Positions 56,809-64,000 of a stretch of DNA of 64,000 nt are shown here, one piece after another. The stretch lies in contig NZ_LMOB01000002.1 in the NCBI RefSeq assembly GCF_001423185.1, positions 129,573 through 193,572 of the forward strand, read 5' to 3'. This stretch comes from Plantibacter sp. Leaf314. Lineage in GTDB: Bacteria > Actinomycetota > Actinomycetes > Actinomycetales > Microbacteriaceae. The stretch's first letter is position 1; every line of letters starts with the position of its first letter. The notes under the pieces were generated by a model that did no database searches, was not told the DNA's origin, and was given only the letters and a program-made list of their open reading frames with translations. The translations under genes and the position numbers were made by a program.

Positions 56809-58625
56809 TGCACCAGGTGGTGCGTCTCGACGCATTCCTCGGAGATCGCCTCTCGCCAGACCGCGATGTCGAGCATGGCCGGATCCAGCGGTTGGATGCG
56901 CGTGTGCGAGACCTTCGGGTGCTTCGAACGGTCGGCGATCTCATCGGTGTCGATGAGGACCTCGTGCAGCTTCTCGCCGTGGCGGAGTCCGGTGTACACG
57001 ATCTCGACGTCCTTCCCGGACGCGGCGATCATGCGCTTGGCGACGTCGAGGATGCGGACCGGTCGTCCCATGTCGAGGATGAGGACCTCTCCCGGGTCGC
57101 CGATGGCGCCGGCCTGGATAACGAGCTTCGACGCCTCTGGGATCGTCATGAAGAACCGGGTGACGTCGGGGTGCGTGACCGTCACGGGGCCTCCGGCCTC
57201 GATCTGGGCGGTGAACGCGGGGATCGCGGAGCCTCGGCTCCCGATCACGTTGCCGAACCGCACGGACAGGTAGCGGGAGTCGGTCTCCTGTGCGCTCATC
57301 CAGGCGGTGAGCTTCTCAGCGATGCGCTTGCTGTACCCGAGGACGGTCGTGGGGTTCGCCGCCTTGTCGGTGGAGATGTTCACGAAGGTGCCGACGCCGA
57401 CGGCCCTCGCGGCGTTCAACACGTTCAGCGTGCCGAGCACGTTGTTCTTCCACGCCTCGTCCGGATACTGCTCCAGCATGGGCGCGTGCTTCAGCGCCGC
57501 CGCGTGGAACACGACGTCCGGGCGGCGGTCCTCGAAGACCTCCAGGAGGGAGGGGAAGTCGCGGATGTCGGCGAGCACGACCTCCTTCGTGTCGAGCAGC
57601 CCGTGCCCGGAGATCGAGAGCTGGGTGGTGTGGAGACCCGTCTCGTCGCGGTCGAGGAGGACGAGCTCGGCCGGTCCGAACTGGTTGACCTGCCGTGCGA
57701 TCTCCGAGCCGATCGACCCGCCAGCACCGGTGACGAGGACGCGCTTGCCCGTCAGGTACCCGGCGATGCTCTCCACCTGCAGGTCGACCGTGTTGCGGCC
57801 GATGAAGTCCTCGACGTTCAGGTCGCGGAGGCTCGGCGCGCTCTCGGCGGTGCCCGGCGCGAGCATGGTGTCGATGGGCGGGACCACCAGGACGCGGAGG
57901 CGAGCCTCGTCGGCCCGCTCGCTGACCTGGCGGATGAAGTCGTTGTCGACGTCCGCGATGCTGATGATGATCGCCTGCGCTCCGGTGCGCTTGACCGCCG
58001 CGACGAGGTCGGCGCCGGTGCCGACGACGGCCACGGAGGCTATCCGGAAGTTGCGCTTCGACGGGTCGTCGTCGATGACGCCGACGGGCAGGTACGGCGA
58101 CTGCGGGTCGCGCATGAGGCGCGGGATGATCGACATGCCGAGCGCGCCGGCCCCGTAGACGAGGACCCGCTGCGCCTCGATCGGGCGGCTGCGGCTGTCG
58201 ACGAAGAGCCGCTTCACGTACCGGGTGATACCCATGAACACGATCGCGAACGGGAAGGCGATGACCGTGGTCGACCGCGGGACCCCCCAGGCGACACCGA
58301 ACACGGCGTTGACGGCGACGAGGATCGCCGTGACGATCAGGGCGACGACGATCAGTTGTTTCGCCTCGTAGAAACTGCCGAAACTGTGGAGCCCGTGGTA
58401 GTAGCTCCACAGGTAGGCCACCACGAGCTGGGCGACCACCGCGATGACGCACAGGGCGACGGTGCCGACGAGGGCGACCCGCTCGTACTCGAGTTCGAAG
58501 CGGACCAGCTGGGCCACCACGATGGCGAGGACCCAGCACAGTGCGTCGAGGGCCGTCTTCGCCGCGAAGCGGGGTCCGGGCGCCTGTGTCCATCTACGGG
58601 GGGCGTCGGGGAGAGTGGGGGTCAT
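56805..58625 (-). CDS. WbpM/PglF/CapD-like UDP-HexNAc 4,6-dehydratase
   Basis: Membrane-bound NDP-sugar dehydratase of 606 residues. Four transmembrane helices (about 25-140), a first Rossmann region with VYGAGALG (157-164 area) and a second, catalytic SDR domain with GAGGSIG (300-306). The catalytic STDKA block (418-422) holds the Thr-Asp-Lys triad known from PglF. At the SDR Tyr position of YxxxK there is Leu429 (LGYSK), as members of this subfamily lack that Tyr. Predicted to convert UDP-GlcNAc to the 4-keto-6-deoxy sugar. Starts 12 bases after the reductase stop. Confidence 0.92.
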   Translation of the reverse strand: MTPTLPDAPRRWTQAPGPRFAAKTALDALCWVLAIVVAQLVRFELEYERVALVGTVALCVIAVVAQLVVAYLWSYYHGLHSFGSFYEAKQLIVVALIVTAILVAVNAVFGVAWGVPRSTTVIAFPFAIVFMGITRYVKRLFVDSRSRPIEAQRVLVYGAGALGMSIIPRLMRDPQSPYLPVGVIDDDPSKRNFRIASVAVVGTGADLVAAVKRTGAQAIIISIADVDNDFIRQVSERADEARLRVLVVPPIDTMLAPGTAESAPSLRDLNVEDFIGRNTVDLQVESIAGYLTGKRVLVTGAGGSIGSEIARQVNQFGPAELVLLDRDETGLHTTQLSISGHGLLDTKEVVLADIRDFPSLLEVFEDRRPDVVFHAAALKHAPMLEQYPDEAWKNNVLGTLNVLNAARAVGVGTFVNISTDKAANPTTVLGYSKRIAEKLTAWMSAQETDSRYLSVRFGNVIGSRGSAIPAFTAQIEAGGPVTVTHPDVTRFFMTIPEASKLVIQAGAIGDPGEVLILDMGRPVRILDVAKRMIAASGKDVEIVYTGLRHGEKLHEVLIDTDEIADRSKHPKVSHTRIQPLDPAMLDIAVWREAISEECVETHHLVQ

Positions 58626-58637
58626 AACCTGTCAATC

Positions 58638-59615
58638 CTACCGATCGTCGGCTTCGCGTTGGCTGCGGACGGGCTGCGCGTCGGCAGGGTCGCCTGGGCG
58701 TGCACGCTCCGCGGCGAGCGCCGCGATCGAGGCCCGGAGGCCGTCGTCGGTGGCCACCGGCATGCGGTCGCTGCCGAGCGCGGCGAGCAGACGGGCGCCG
58801 GAGACCCGGTAGTCCTGGGTGAGCTTGCCCAGGCGAGCGGTGTTGAGGGGCACCACGGGGACGCGGTCCCCCACGGCGGCTGCGAGTCGCACGAGTGCGG
58901 GTGGCAGCGCGAGGCGTCTGACCCGGCGACCGGTGACCTCGCTGATGAGGGTGACGAGGTGGCCCGTCGAGACGGGTTCGTCGTCCGCGACGAGGTAGAC
59001 CCCGGTCGGCACCGCAGGCGTCTCGATGATGCTCCTGATCGCCCACGCGAGGTTCTGGATGGACACGAAGCTGCGCGCGTTGCGGAAGGCGTCGAGTGGG
59101 TACGGGATGCCTCGGGACAGCAGCCCGAACAGCAGGCGGAGGTTCCCCTTGTCCCCCGGGCCGTGGACCATCGTCGGCCGGAGGACGATCGTCCGACGCC
59201 CCGCCGGGGGTTCGACCGCGAGCAGCAGACGTTCGGCCGCGAGCTTGGACAGGCCGTACGGGGTCGTCGGGCGGGGTTCCGCCGACTCGTCCAGCACACC
59301 CTCCACGCTCGTCTCGTTCACCGCTGCGACACTGCTCAACTGGATGAACGTGGACGCGTCCGAGGCGAGGAACGCGACGTAGGCGCGCTCGGCGAGGTCC
59401 GTGTTGATGCGGCGGTACACCTCGGGTCCGGCCGTGCCGTCGAGGTCGTGCGCTTTGCCGGCGAGGTGGACGACGGCGTCGATGCCGGCCGGGAAGGGCT
59501 CCCCCGTCCATCCGCGCAGGGAGAACGGCACGACCTCGTGGCCCGCGTCTTCGAGGACGGGGACGAGGTTCGTCCCGATGAAGCCGGTCGCACCGGTCAC
59601 GAGTACGCGGCTCAT
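58638..59615 (-). CDS. NAD-dependent epimerase/reductase (WbpV-like)
   Basis: Extended SDR enzyme of 325 residues: NAD(P) motif GATGFIG (8-14), LSSVAAV, catalytic YGLSK (120-124) and the RPTMVHGPGDKGNL substrate segment. In Pseudomonas O5-type clusters the WbpV protein reduces the 4-keto sugar made by WbpM to UDP-QuiNAc or UDP-FucNAc; the gene order here supports the same step. Its ATG overlaps the GT2 stop by 4 bases. Confidence 0.88.
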   Translation of the reverse strand: MSRVLVTGATGFIGTNLVPVLEDAGHEVVPFSLRGWTGEPFPAGIDAVVHLAGKAHDLDGTAGPEVYRRINTDLAERAYVAFLASDASTFIQLSSVAAVNETSVEGVLDESAEPRPTTPYGLSKLAAERLLLAVEPPAGRRTIVLRPTMVHGPGDKGNLRLLFGLLSRGIPYPLDAFRNARSFVSIQNLAWAIRSIIETPAVPTGVYLVADDEPVSTGHLVTLISEVTGRRVRRLALPPALVRLAAAVGDRVPVVPLNTARLGKLTQDYRVSGARLLAALGSDRMPVATDDGLRASIAALAAERARPGDPADAQPVRSQREADDR

Positions 59616-60409
59616 CGGCCGAACCACCCCCACGTGCGGAAGTACACGAAGGCTCCCTGGATCGAGTACCACATCAGTTTCCGGTTGTGATGGGACCCCT
59701 TCGCGAAGTGGTGGTGGATCGTCGCCCCCGGGTAGTACGCGGTGCGGGACACCTGGAGGAAGCGACGCGTCAGGTCGGCGTCCTCGATGTACATGAAGAT
59801 GCGTTCGTCGAAGAAGCCGACGCGGTGCAGGGTCGAGGTGCGCAGGAACATGAAGCAGCCGGAGAGGTACGGCACGTCGAACATGGTCTTGTCGTAGTCG
59901 TGCGCCGGGTTCTCGTCGATGTCGCGGTACTCGTACCTGGCCATGCGCTTCGCGACCAGCGGCTTCAGCGGCCCGGGGAGGAATCGTCGGGCGAACAGGT
60001 CGAAGACGGAGGGGTTGCGCTTCACCAGGTACTGGAGCGACCCGTCCGGGTACAGCACCTTGGGCATGACATGGCCGACCTCGGGGTGCTCGAGCATGAA
60101 CTCGTAGAGTTCCTCGATCGCCGACGGCTCGAAGTAGACGTCCGGGTTGACGACCATGTGGAACTTCGAGCGCCCGAGGACCTTGGCGATGGCGATGTTG
60201 TGGGCGGCGCCGAACCCCGGGTTCGACGGGTTGTGCAGGTACTCGATGCGCGGGTCGTCCGCGAGGTCGCGCAACTCGTCCGTCGGGGAGTTGTCCACGA
60301 GGTACAGCGTCTCGACGAGGGGGCTCCCGAGCGTCGAACGGATGGCCGCACGCAGTTTGTCGCGATCGTTCTGGTACATGACGATGCACCCGGTCACTGG
60401 ACGGTCCAC
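59612..60409 (-). CDS. GT2 family glycosyltransferase (rhamnosyltransferase-like)
   Basis: Glycosyltransferase of 265 residues with a GT-A fold: VDNSPTDE, the NPGFGAAHN motif (63-71) and metal-site NPDVYF (88-93), then FDERIFMYIEDADL, which holds the catalytic-base Asp. Similar to WbbL-type enzymes that add the second sugar to a lipid-linked HexNAc. GTG at 60409 has GGAGAGGG upstream; another GTG at 60442 would add 11 residues. First gene of the four-gene cassette 60409-55822. Confidence 0.88.
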   Translation of the reverse strand: MDRPVTGCIVMYQNDRDKLRAAIRSTLGSPLVETLYLVDNSPTDELRDLADDPRIEYLHNPSNPGFGAAHNIAIAKVLGRSKFHMVVNPDVYFEPSAIEELYEFMLEHPEVGHVMPKVLYPDGSLQYLVKRNPSVFDLFARRFLPGPLKPLVAKRMARYEYRDIDENPAHDYDKTMFDVPYLSGCFMFLRTSTLHRVGFFDERIFMYIEDADLTRRFLQVSRTAYYPGATIHHHFAKGSHHNRKLMWYSIQGAFVYFRTWGWFGR

Positions 60410-60520
60410 GGTCCACCCTCTCCGGCAGCGGGACGGCACCACCGAGACACGACGGACGTGGGCCCGGCGCGCGTCGTCAGTCTACGTGCTGCCCGGTCGT
60501 GGCCCGGGAGCCGCGGGCCG

Positions 60521-60526
60521 CATACT
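60521..60526 (+). promoter_or_regulatory. Predicted leaderless -10 (CATACT) of the HAD gene
   Basis: CATACT sits 6 bases before the GTG at 60533. Confidence 0.45.
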
Positions 60527-60532
60527 GGAGAG

Positions 60533-61171
60533 GTGCCAGAGCGTGTGTTCTTCTTCGACTGCGACAAGACCCTGTACGACTACGACTTCCGGAAGCGCCT
60601 CCCCGCGCTCGCCCGCCTGACGGGTGTCAGCCAGTACCGCCTGGCCAAGCAGTGGTGGGTCGGCGGCCACGAGGCGGCAGCCAATATCGGCGAATACCCG
60701 ACGAGCGACGACTACTTGGCCGTGTTCGCCGAGGTGACCGGGTACCCACTCTCCCTCGACGAGTGGCGGGAGGCGAGGGCGGCGGCCATGACGCCGGTCC
60801 CCGGTGCGCTCGCGACCCTCCGACGAGCCGCCTCCCTCGGGACCGTCTCGCTCCTGTCGAACAACCCGATCCCGTTCCGCGACTCCTTCGCACAGCTGGC
60901 ACCGGAGGCGGCCGCCCTCCTCGGCGAGAACGACCTCGTGTCCGCCGTGCTCGGTGCCGAGAAACCCGAACCGCGGATCTACACGAGGGCCCTCAGCCGC
61001 TACGGCGTGGCGCCGGAGCGGGCGATCCTCATCGACGACTCCGCAGCGAACTGCGCGGGGGCCACCGCCATCGGCATGCACGCCTTCCACCTCACGAAGG
61101 ACGCTTCGGGCACGTTCGACATCGCGGGACTCGACGCGGCGGTCGACGCCTTCGTGGCCGCCACACCCTGA
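60533..61171 (+). CDS. HAD-superfamily hydrolase (pyrimidine 5'-nucleotidase-like)
   Basis: Hydrolase of 212 residues. HAD motif I is FDCDKTLYD (nucleophile Asp and general acid Asp), motif II SNNP, motif III K in GAEKPEPRIY, motif IV LIDDSAANC. The cap domain region (about 15-85) is helical, as in the SDT1/YjjG-type nucleotidases. It is transcribed opposite to the glycan cassette and converges with prmC. GTG start with a close -10 box. Substrate unknown; a phosphosugar is also possible. Confidence 0.86.
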   Translation: MPERVFFFDCDKTLYDYDFRKRLPALARLTGVSQYRLAKQWWVGGHEAAANIGEYPTSDDYLAVFAEVTGYPLSLDEWREARAAAMTPVPGALATLRRAASLGTVSLLSNNPIPFRDSFAQLAPEAAALLGENDLVSAVLGAEKPEPRIYTRALSRYGVAPERAILIDDSAANCAGATAIGMHAFHLTKDASGTFDIAGLDAAVDAFVAATP

Positions 61172-61189
61172 CCCTGCCGCCCTTCGACA

Positions 61190-61279
61190 GGCTCAGGGAC
61201 CGGAAGCGGCTCAGAGACCGGAAGCGGCTCAGAGACCGGAAGCGGCTCAGAGACCGGAGGAGGCTCAGGGACCGGAGGT
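61190..61279. repeat. Five tandem 18-bp units next to a TTCGACAGGCTCAGG element
   Basis: Units begin at 61190, 61208, 61226, 61244 and 61262 with core GGCTCAGRGACCGGAAGC. Units 1-3 are nearly identical; the last two drift at their 3' ends. The array directly follows CCTTCGACA (61181-61189), so the first unit is part of a CCTTCGACAGGCTCAGGGACC element of the kind seen dispersed in many high-GC genomes. It lies between convergent genes and is non-coding. Confidence 0.9.
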
Positions 61280-61292
61280 CGTGAGAGCCGGG

Positions 61293-62213
61293 TCAGCGGA
61301 TCGCGATGGTGGTGCGGTCGCGCGTGGTGAGGTCGCGGTGCGTCGCAGCGGCGTTCCAGCCGTCGGCCGTGAGGAGCTCGCGGATCGCCTGCCCCTGGAG
61401 TTCTCCGTGCTCGATGATGAGCGTGCCGCCGCGATGGAGCAGGCGCTTGGCCGTCGTGGAGACCTGTCGGACGACGTCGAGACCGTCCGGACCGCCGTAC
61501 AGGGCGGCGGAGGGATCGTGGAACCGGACCTCCGGATCGCGCGGGATCGCATCGTCGGGGACGTACGGCGGGTTCGAGATCACGACATCCACCATGCCGT
61601 CGAGCTCGTGGAAGGCGTCGGCCAGGTGCTCGAACACGACCGTCGCGTTGTCGGTGGCCGACTCGGCGAAGTTCTGCTTGGCCCAGATGAACGCCTCGAC
61701 CGAGTTCTCGGTCGCGTAGATCGCGGCGTTCGGGACCTCGGTGGCCATGGCGAGCGCGATGGCGCCACTCCCGGTGCCGAGGTCGACGCCGATGGGACGC
61801 GGGATCGGGACGGCCCGGAGCGCGTCGATCGCGAACTGGACGACGGACTCCGTCTCGGGCCTCGGGACGAAGACGCCCGGGCCGACCGCGAGCTCCATGG
61901 AACGGAACGCCGCCCGCCCGGTGATGTGCTGCAACGGCTCGCGTGCCGCGCGACGTTCGACGAGCTCCGCGAACACCGTGCGCTCCTCGGCGTCGAGGAC
62001 GCGGCCGGTGATGGCCGCGGCCTGGACGGCGCCACGGCCGAGTCCGAGCACGTGACCGAGCAGCAGCTCGGCGTCGACGTCGGGCGACGGGACCGCGGCC
62101 CGGGTGAGGATCTCGACGGCGTGCTGGCGCGCGAGGTCGACGGTCGCGGGGTGACCGCCGGACGGGCTGTCGGCGGGAACGGCGGGAGGGGTGCTGGGCA
62201 TGAGCGAGGTCAT
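61293..62213 (-). CDS. prmC: Peptide chain release factor N5-glutamine methyltransferase
   Basis: SAM-dependent enzyme of 306 residues that methylates the Gln of the GGQ motif in release factors. An N-terminal helical domain (about 25-95), SAM-binding VDLGTGSGAIALA (about 142-154), and the hallmark NPPYVPDD (about 212-219) contacting glutamine. In mycobacteria prmC is followed directly by tsaC; here a glycan cassette intervenes. The stop is 13 bases from the tandem repeat. Confidence 0.95.
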   Translation of the reverse strand: MTSLMPSTPPAVPADSPSGGHPATVDLARQHAVEILTRAAVPSPDVDAELLLGHVLGLGRGAVQAAAITGRVLDAEERTVFAELVERRAAREPLQHITGRAAFRSMELAVGPGVFVPRPETESVVQFAIDALRAVPIPRPIGVDLGTGSGAIALAMATEVPNAAIYATENSVEAFIWAKQNFAESATDNATVVFEHLADAFHELDGMVDVVISNPPYVPDDAIPRDPEVRFHDPSAALYGGPDGLDVVRQVSTTAKRLLHRGGTLIIEHGELQGQAIRELLTADGWNAAATHRDLTTRDRTTIAIR

Positions 62214-62326
62214 CTATTGGGGTGGCCCTGGTCGGATGGGCCGCACCGAGCCTACCTCACAGCCTCGTCGTGGCCGTCGGCCGTCCGGACCCACGTCACA
62301 CAGGAGGAGCGCCGTCTCCCACGACG

Positions 62327-62332
62327 TAGGCT
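62327..62332 (+). promoter_or_regulatory. Candidate -10 (TAGGCT) of cysK
   Basis: TAGGCT lies 31 bases before the cysK GTG, giving a short leader with an AGAGGAA ribosome site. Confidence 0.4.
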
Positions 62333-62363
62333 GAACCGACCCCGTACGAGGAAGAGGAACACC

Positions 62364-63302
62364 GTGGCAGGCACTGTCTACACCGACATCACGAAGGCCT
62401 ACGGGCGCACCCCGCTCGTGCGCCTCAACCGGATCGCCGAGGGCGTCGGTGCGACCGTGCTCGCGAAGCTCGAGTTCTACAACCCGGGGTCGAGTGTGAA
62501 GGACCGCCTGGGCATCGCCCTCGTCGACGCGGCGGAGGCCTCCGGGCAGTTGCAGCCCGGCGGCACCATCGTCGAGTCGACGAGTGGCAACACCGGTATC
62601 GCCCTCGCCCTCGTCGGCGCGGCCCGCGGGTACCGGGTCATCCTCGCGATGCCCGCGTCCATGAGCAAGGAGCGCCGCATGCTCCTCCGGGCCTACGGGG
62701 CGGAGCTCGTCCTCACCGACCCCACCAAGGGCATGGCGAACGCCGTCCAGGAGGCGCAGCGCATCGTCGACGAGACGCCGGGCGCCGTCTGGGTCCGCCA
62801 GTTCGAGAACGAGGCGAACCCCGCGATCCACCGCCGGACCACCGCGCCGGAGATCTGGGAGGACACCGGCGGGACCGTCGACGCCTTCGTCGCCGGCATC
62901 GGCACGGGCGGGACGATCACCGGCGTCGGCCAGTGGCTCCGTGAACGCAACCCGGACGTCCAGATCATCGCGGTGGAACCCTCCGACTCCCCGCTGCTGA
63001 GCGAGGGCCGGGCGGGCGGGCACAAGATCCAGGGCATCGGGCCGAACTTCGTCCCCGACATCCTCGACACCTCCCTCTTCAGCGAGGTCGTCCCGGTCGA
63101 GACCGACGTCGCCTACGCGACGGCGAGACGCCTCGCCACGGACGACGGCATCATCGGCGGGATGTCCGCGGGCGCCGCCGTCTGGGCGGCGCTCGAGGTG
63201 GGTCGCCGACCGGAGATGGCCGGCAAGACCATCGTGGTGATCATCCCCGACGCCGGCGAGCGCTACCTGTCGACGGCGATGTACGACGACCTCCGCGAGT
63301 AG
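62364..63302 (+). CDS. cysK: Cysteine synthase A (O-acetylserine sulfhydrylase)
   Basis: PLP enzyme of 312 residues that makes cysteine from O-acetylserine and sulfide. PLP lysine in NPGSSVKDRLG (about 42-52), the substrate loop STSGNTGIAL (about 72-81), the phosphate-binding GIGTGGTITG (about 174-183), and the KIQGIGPNFVP segment used in binding the CysE tail. The GTG at 62364 has an AGAGGAA ribosome site. cysE follows 9 bases later. Confidence 0.97.
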   Translation: MAGTVYTDITKAYGRTPLVRLNRIAEGVGATVLAKLEFYNPGSSVKDRLGIALVDAAEASGQLQPGGTIVESTSGNTGIALALVGAARGYRVILAMPASMSKERRMLLRAYGAELVLTDPTKGMANAVQEAQRIVDETPGAVWVRQFENEANPAIHRRTTAPEIWEDTGGTVDAFVAGIGTGGTITGVGQWLRERNPDVQIIAVEPSDSPLLSEGRAGGHKIQGIGPNFVPDILDTSLFSEVVPVETDVAYATARRLATDDGIIGGMSAGAAVWAALEVGRRPEMAGKTIVVIIPDAGERYLSTAMYDDLRE

Positions 63303-63305
63303 GCT
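63300..63305 (+). promoter_or_regulatory. Predicted leaderless -10 (TAGGCT) of cysE over the cysK stop
   Basis: The TAG stop of cysK forms the first half of TAGGCT, which is 6 bases before the cysE ATG. cysE may have its own leaderless transcript in addition to the cysK-cysE one. Confidence 0.45.
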
Positions 63306-63311
63306 CGACCC

Positions 63312-63878
63312 ATGGGAATGCTGTCGCGGGTCCGCGAGGACATCGGTGCGGCACGAGCCCACGATCCGGCGGCGCGCGGCACCGTCGAGATCGCCCTCAG
63401 CTACGCCGGGCTGCACGCCGTGTGGGCACACCGGGTGAACCATCATCTATGGCGCCGCGGCTTCCGGAGCCTCGCCCGCTTCGGTTCGCAGTTCGCCCGA
63501 TTCCTCACCGGGGTGGAGATCCACCCGGGCGCCCGCATCGGTCGGCGGTTCTTCATCGACCACGGCATGGGCGTCGTCATCGGTGAGACCGCCGAGATCG
63601 GCGACGACGTCATGATCTACCACGGCGTCACCCTCGGCGGGAAGAGCCGCGGATCCGGCAAACGGCACCCCACCATCGGCGACGGGGTCGCCGTCGGAGC
63701 GGGGGCGAAGATCCTCGGGCCGATCCGCATCGGAGCCGAGACCATCGTCGGCGCGAACGCGGTCGTCACCAAGGCCTGCCCACCGCGCAGCCTGCTGCTC
63801 GGCGTGCCGGCGGTCGAACGCCCGCGCAGCAGCGGGGCGCACGGCCTCGCGCTCCTCGACCCCGAGTACCACATCTGA
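63312..63878 (+). CDS. cysE: Serine O-acetyltransferase
   Basis: Enzyme of 188 residues that acetylates serine for the cysteine synthase next door. A short N-terminal helical part is followed by a left-handed beta-helix of hexapeptide repeats (about 65-165), with catalytic residues in [13 protein letters not shown] and [10 protein letters not shown]. It is the short actinobacterial/plant-size form without the long N-terminal domain. The last residues (EYHI) end in Ile, the residue that docks into CysK. Confidence 0.96.
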   Translation: MGMLSRVREDIGAARAHDPAARGTVEIALSYAGLHAVWAHRVNHHLWRRGFRSLARFGSQFARFLTGVEIHPGARIGRRFFIDHGMGVVIGETAEIGDDVMIYHGVTLGGKSRGSGKRHPTIGDGVAVGAGAKILGPIRIGAETIVGANAVVTKACPPRSLLLGVPAVERPRSSGAHGLALLDPEYHI

Positions 63879-63885
63879 TCACGCC

Positions 63886-63899
63886 GAGCCGTCCGGCTC
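63886..63899 (+). terminator. Hairpin after cysE
   Basis: GAGCCG-TC-CGGCTC, a 14-base inverted repeat 8 bases after the cysE stop, followed by CTCCCCC. Weak but well placed. Confidence 0.4.
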
Positions 63900-63960
63900 C
63901 TCCCCCGGCGCCCGACGCCTCACCGCGTCCCGCCGCACCCACGCACCTCGAGAGGGCACC

Positions 63961-64000
63961 ATGAGTCTCATCCGTCTGCACGACGTCACCGTCCGCTTCG
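63961..64000 (+). CDS. Probable ABC transporter ATP-binding protein (5' end only)
   Basis: An ATG at 63961 opens the frame MSLIRLHDVTVRF before the window ends. That is the characteristic first strand of ABC ATPase domains (the stretch before the Walker A loop). GAGAGGG lies 5 bases upstream. Only 13 residues are visible, so neither the subfamily (transporter or ABC-F) nor the integrity can be judged. Confidence 0.55.
   Translation, partial: MSLIRLHDVTVRF

Noticed and set aside
56808..59690. Plus-strand open frame of 960 codons opposite the glycan cassette
   Set aside because: It is the antisense of three well-supported genes, with Arg/Asp/Val-biased composition and no domain; typical of high-GC shadow frames.
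55822..60409. Recently transferred genomic island with integrase or tRNA border
   Set aside because: No integrase, tRNA or att-like repeat is present, and base composition by eye matches the surroundings.
61190..61279. Five-unit 18-bp array as a CRISPR array
   Set aside because: Units are directly abutting with no spacers.
62214..62363. Riboswitch or T-box leader before cysK
   Set aside because: The likely transcript leader is only about 25 bases; no conserved aptamer pattern is visible.

Overview
This 64 kb window is a dense, very GC-rich actinobacterial chromosome segment with nearly all bases coding. GTG starts are common. Gene content and order match the Actinomycetota backbone, and the overall style suggests the family Microbacteriaceae; the genus cannot be read from the sequence. 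I see no tRNA, rRNA, CRISPR array, insertion sequence, integrase or phage gene. No gene-free stretch exceeds 300 bases; the longest, 1593-1867 (275 bases, between ylxR and infB), shows nothing recognisable.

Layout: 1-3147 holds infB (cut by the window edge), ylxR and nusA on the minus strand. 3355-5699 is an OmpR-type two-component system. 5747-7504 is proS. 7546-13034 is a six-gene, translationally coupled MoxR/DUF58/VWA/VWA/TPR-like operon resembling the Bacteroides aerotolerance (Bat) operon; its last protein carries a Gly-X-Gln repeat tail. 13232-16774 (plus strand) is a three-gene cassette for a nonulosonic (sialic-like) acid: a cytidylyltransferase-HAD fusion, a NeuB-type synthase without its C-terminal SAF domain, and a predicted glycosyltransferase. 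16839-23046 holds ispG, a SHOCT membrane protein, a NarL-type two-component system, an M50 site-2 protease and dxr. 23081-28024 holds an FKBP lipoprotein, plsC, an OsmC protein, and a coupled gabT-asparaginase pair. 28058-32005 is an orphan EccC/EssC-like FtsK ATPase with a PP2C phosphatase.

32206-40542 is the most unusual area: an Lrp regulator, then a PAS histidine kinase coupled to a degenerate GGDEF membrane protein, a lipoprotein, a processive (cellulose-synthase-like) GT2 coupled to an Hpt-like protein that has lost its phospho-histidine, an OmpR regulator with a Pro/Gln-rich linker, and a membrane-anchored GH6 glucanase. I read this as a cell-surface polysaccharide synthase with its own modified signalling proteins. 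40715-46193 holds tspO, a BCCT transporter, an aldo/keto reductase, a coupled ogt-tag alkylation-repair pair and yaaA.

46198-55748 is the complete F-type ATP synthase operon (atpI-B-E-F-H-A-G-D-C) preceded by tsaC and wecA, in the same order as in Mycobacterium. In mycobacteria prmC directly precedes tsaC; here prmC (61293-62213) is separated from it by a four-gene glycan-priming cassette (55822-60409: GT2, WbpV-like reductase, WbpM/PglF-like dehydratase, WbpL-like phosphosugar transferase) plus a HAD hydrolase. The window ends with cysK-cysE and the first codons of a probable ABC ATPase.

Three separate surface-glycan loci therefore sit on a housekeeping backbone. A second theme is transcriptional: about 17 genes have a TANNNT-like -10 hexamer placed only 6-8 bases before the start codon, the signature of leaderless mRNAs.
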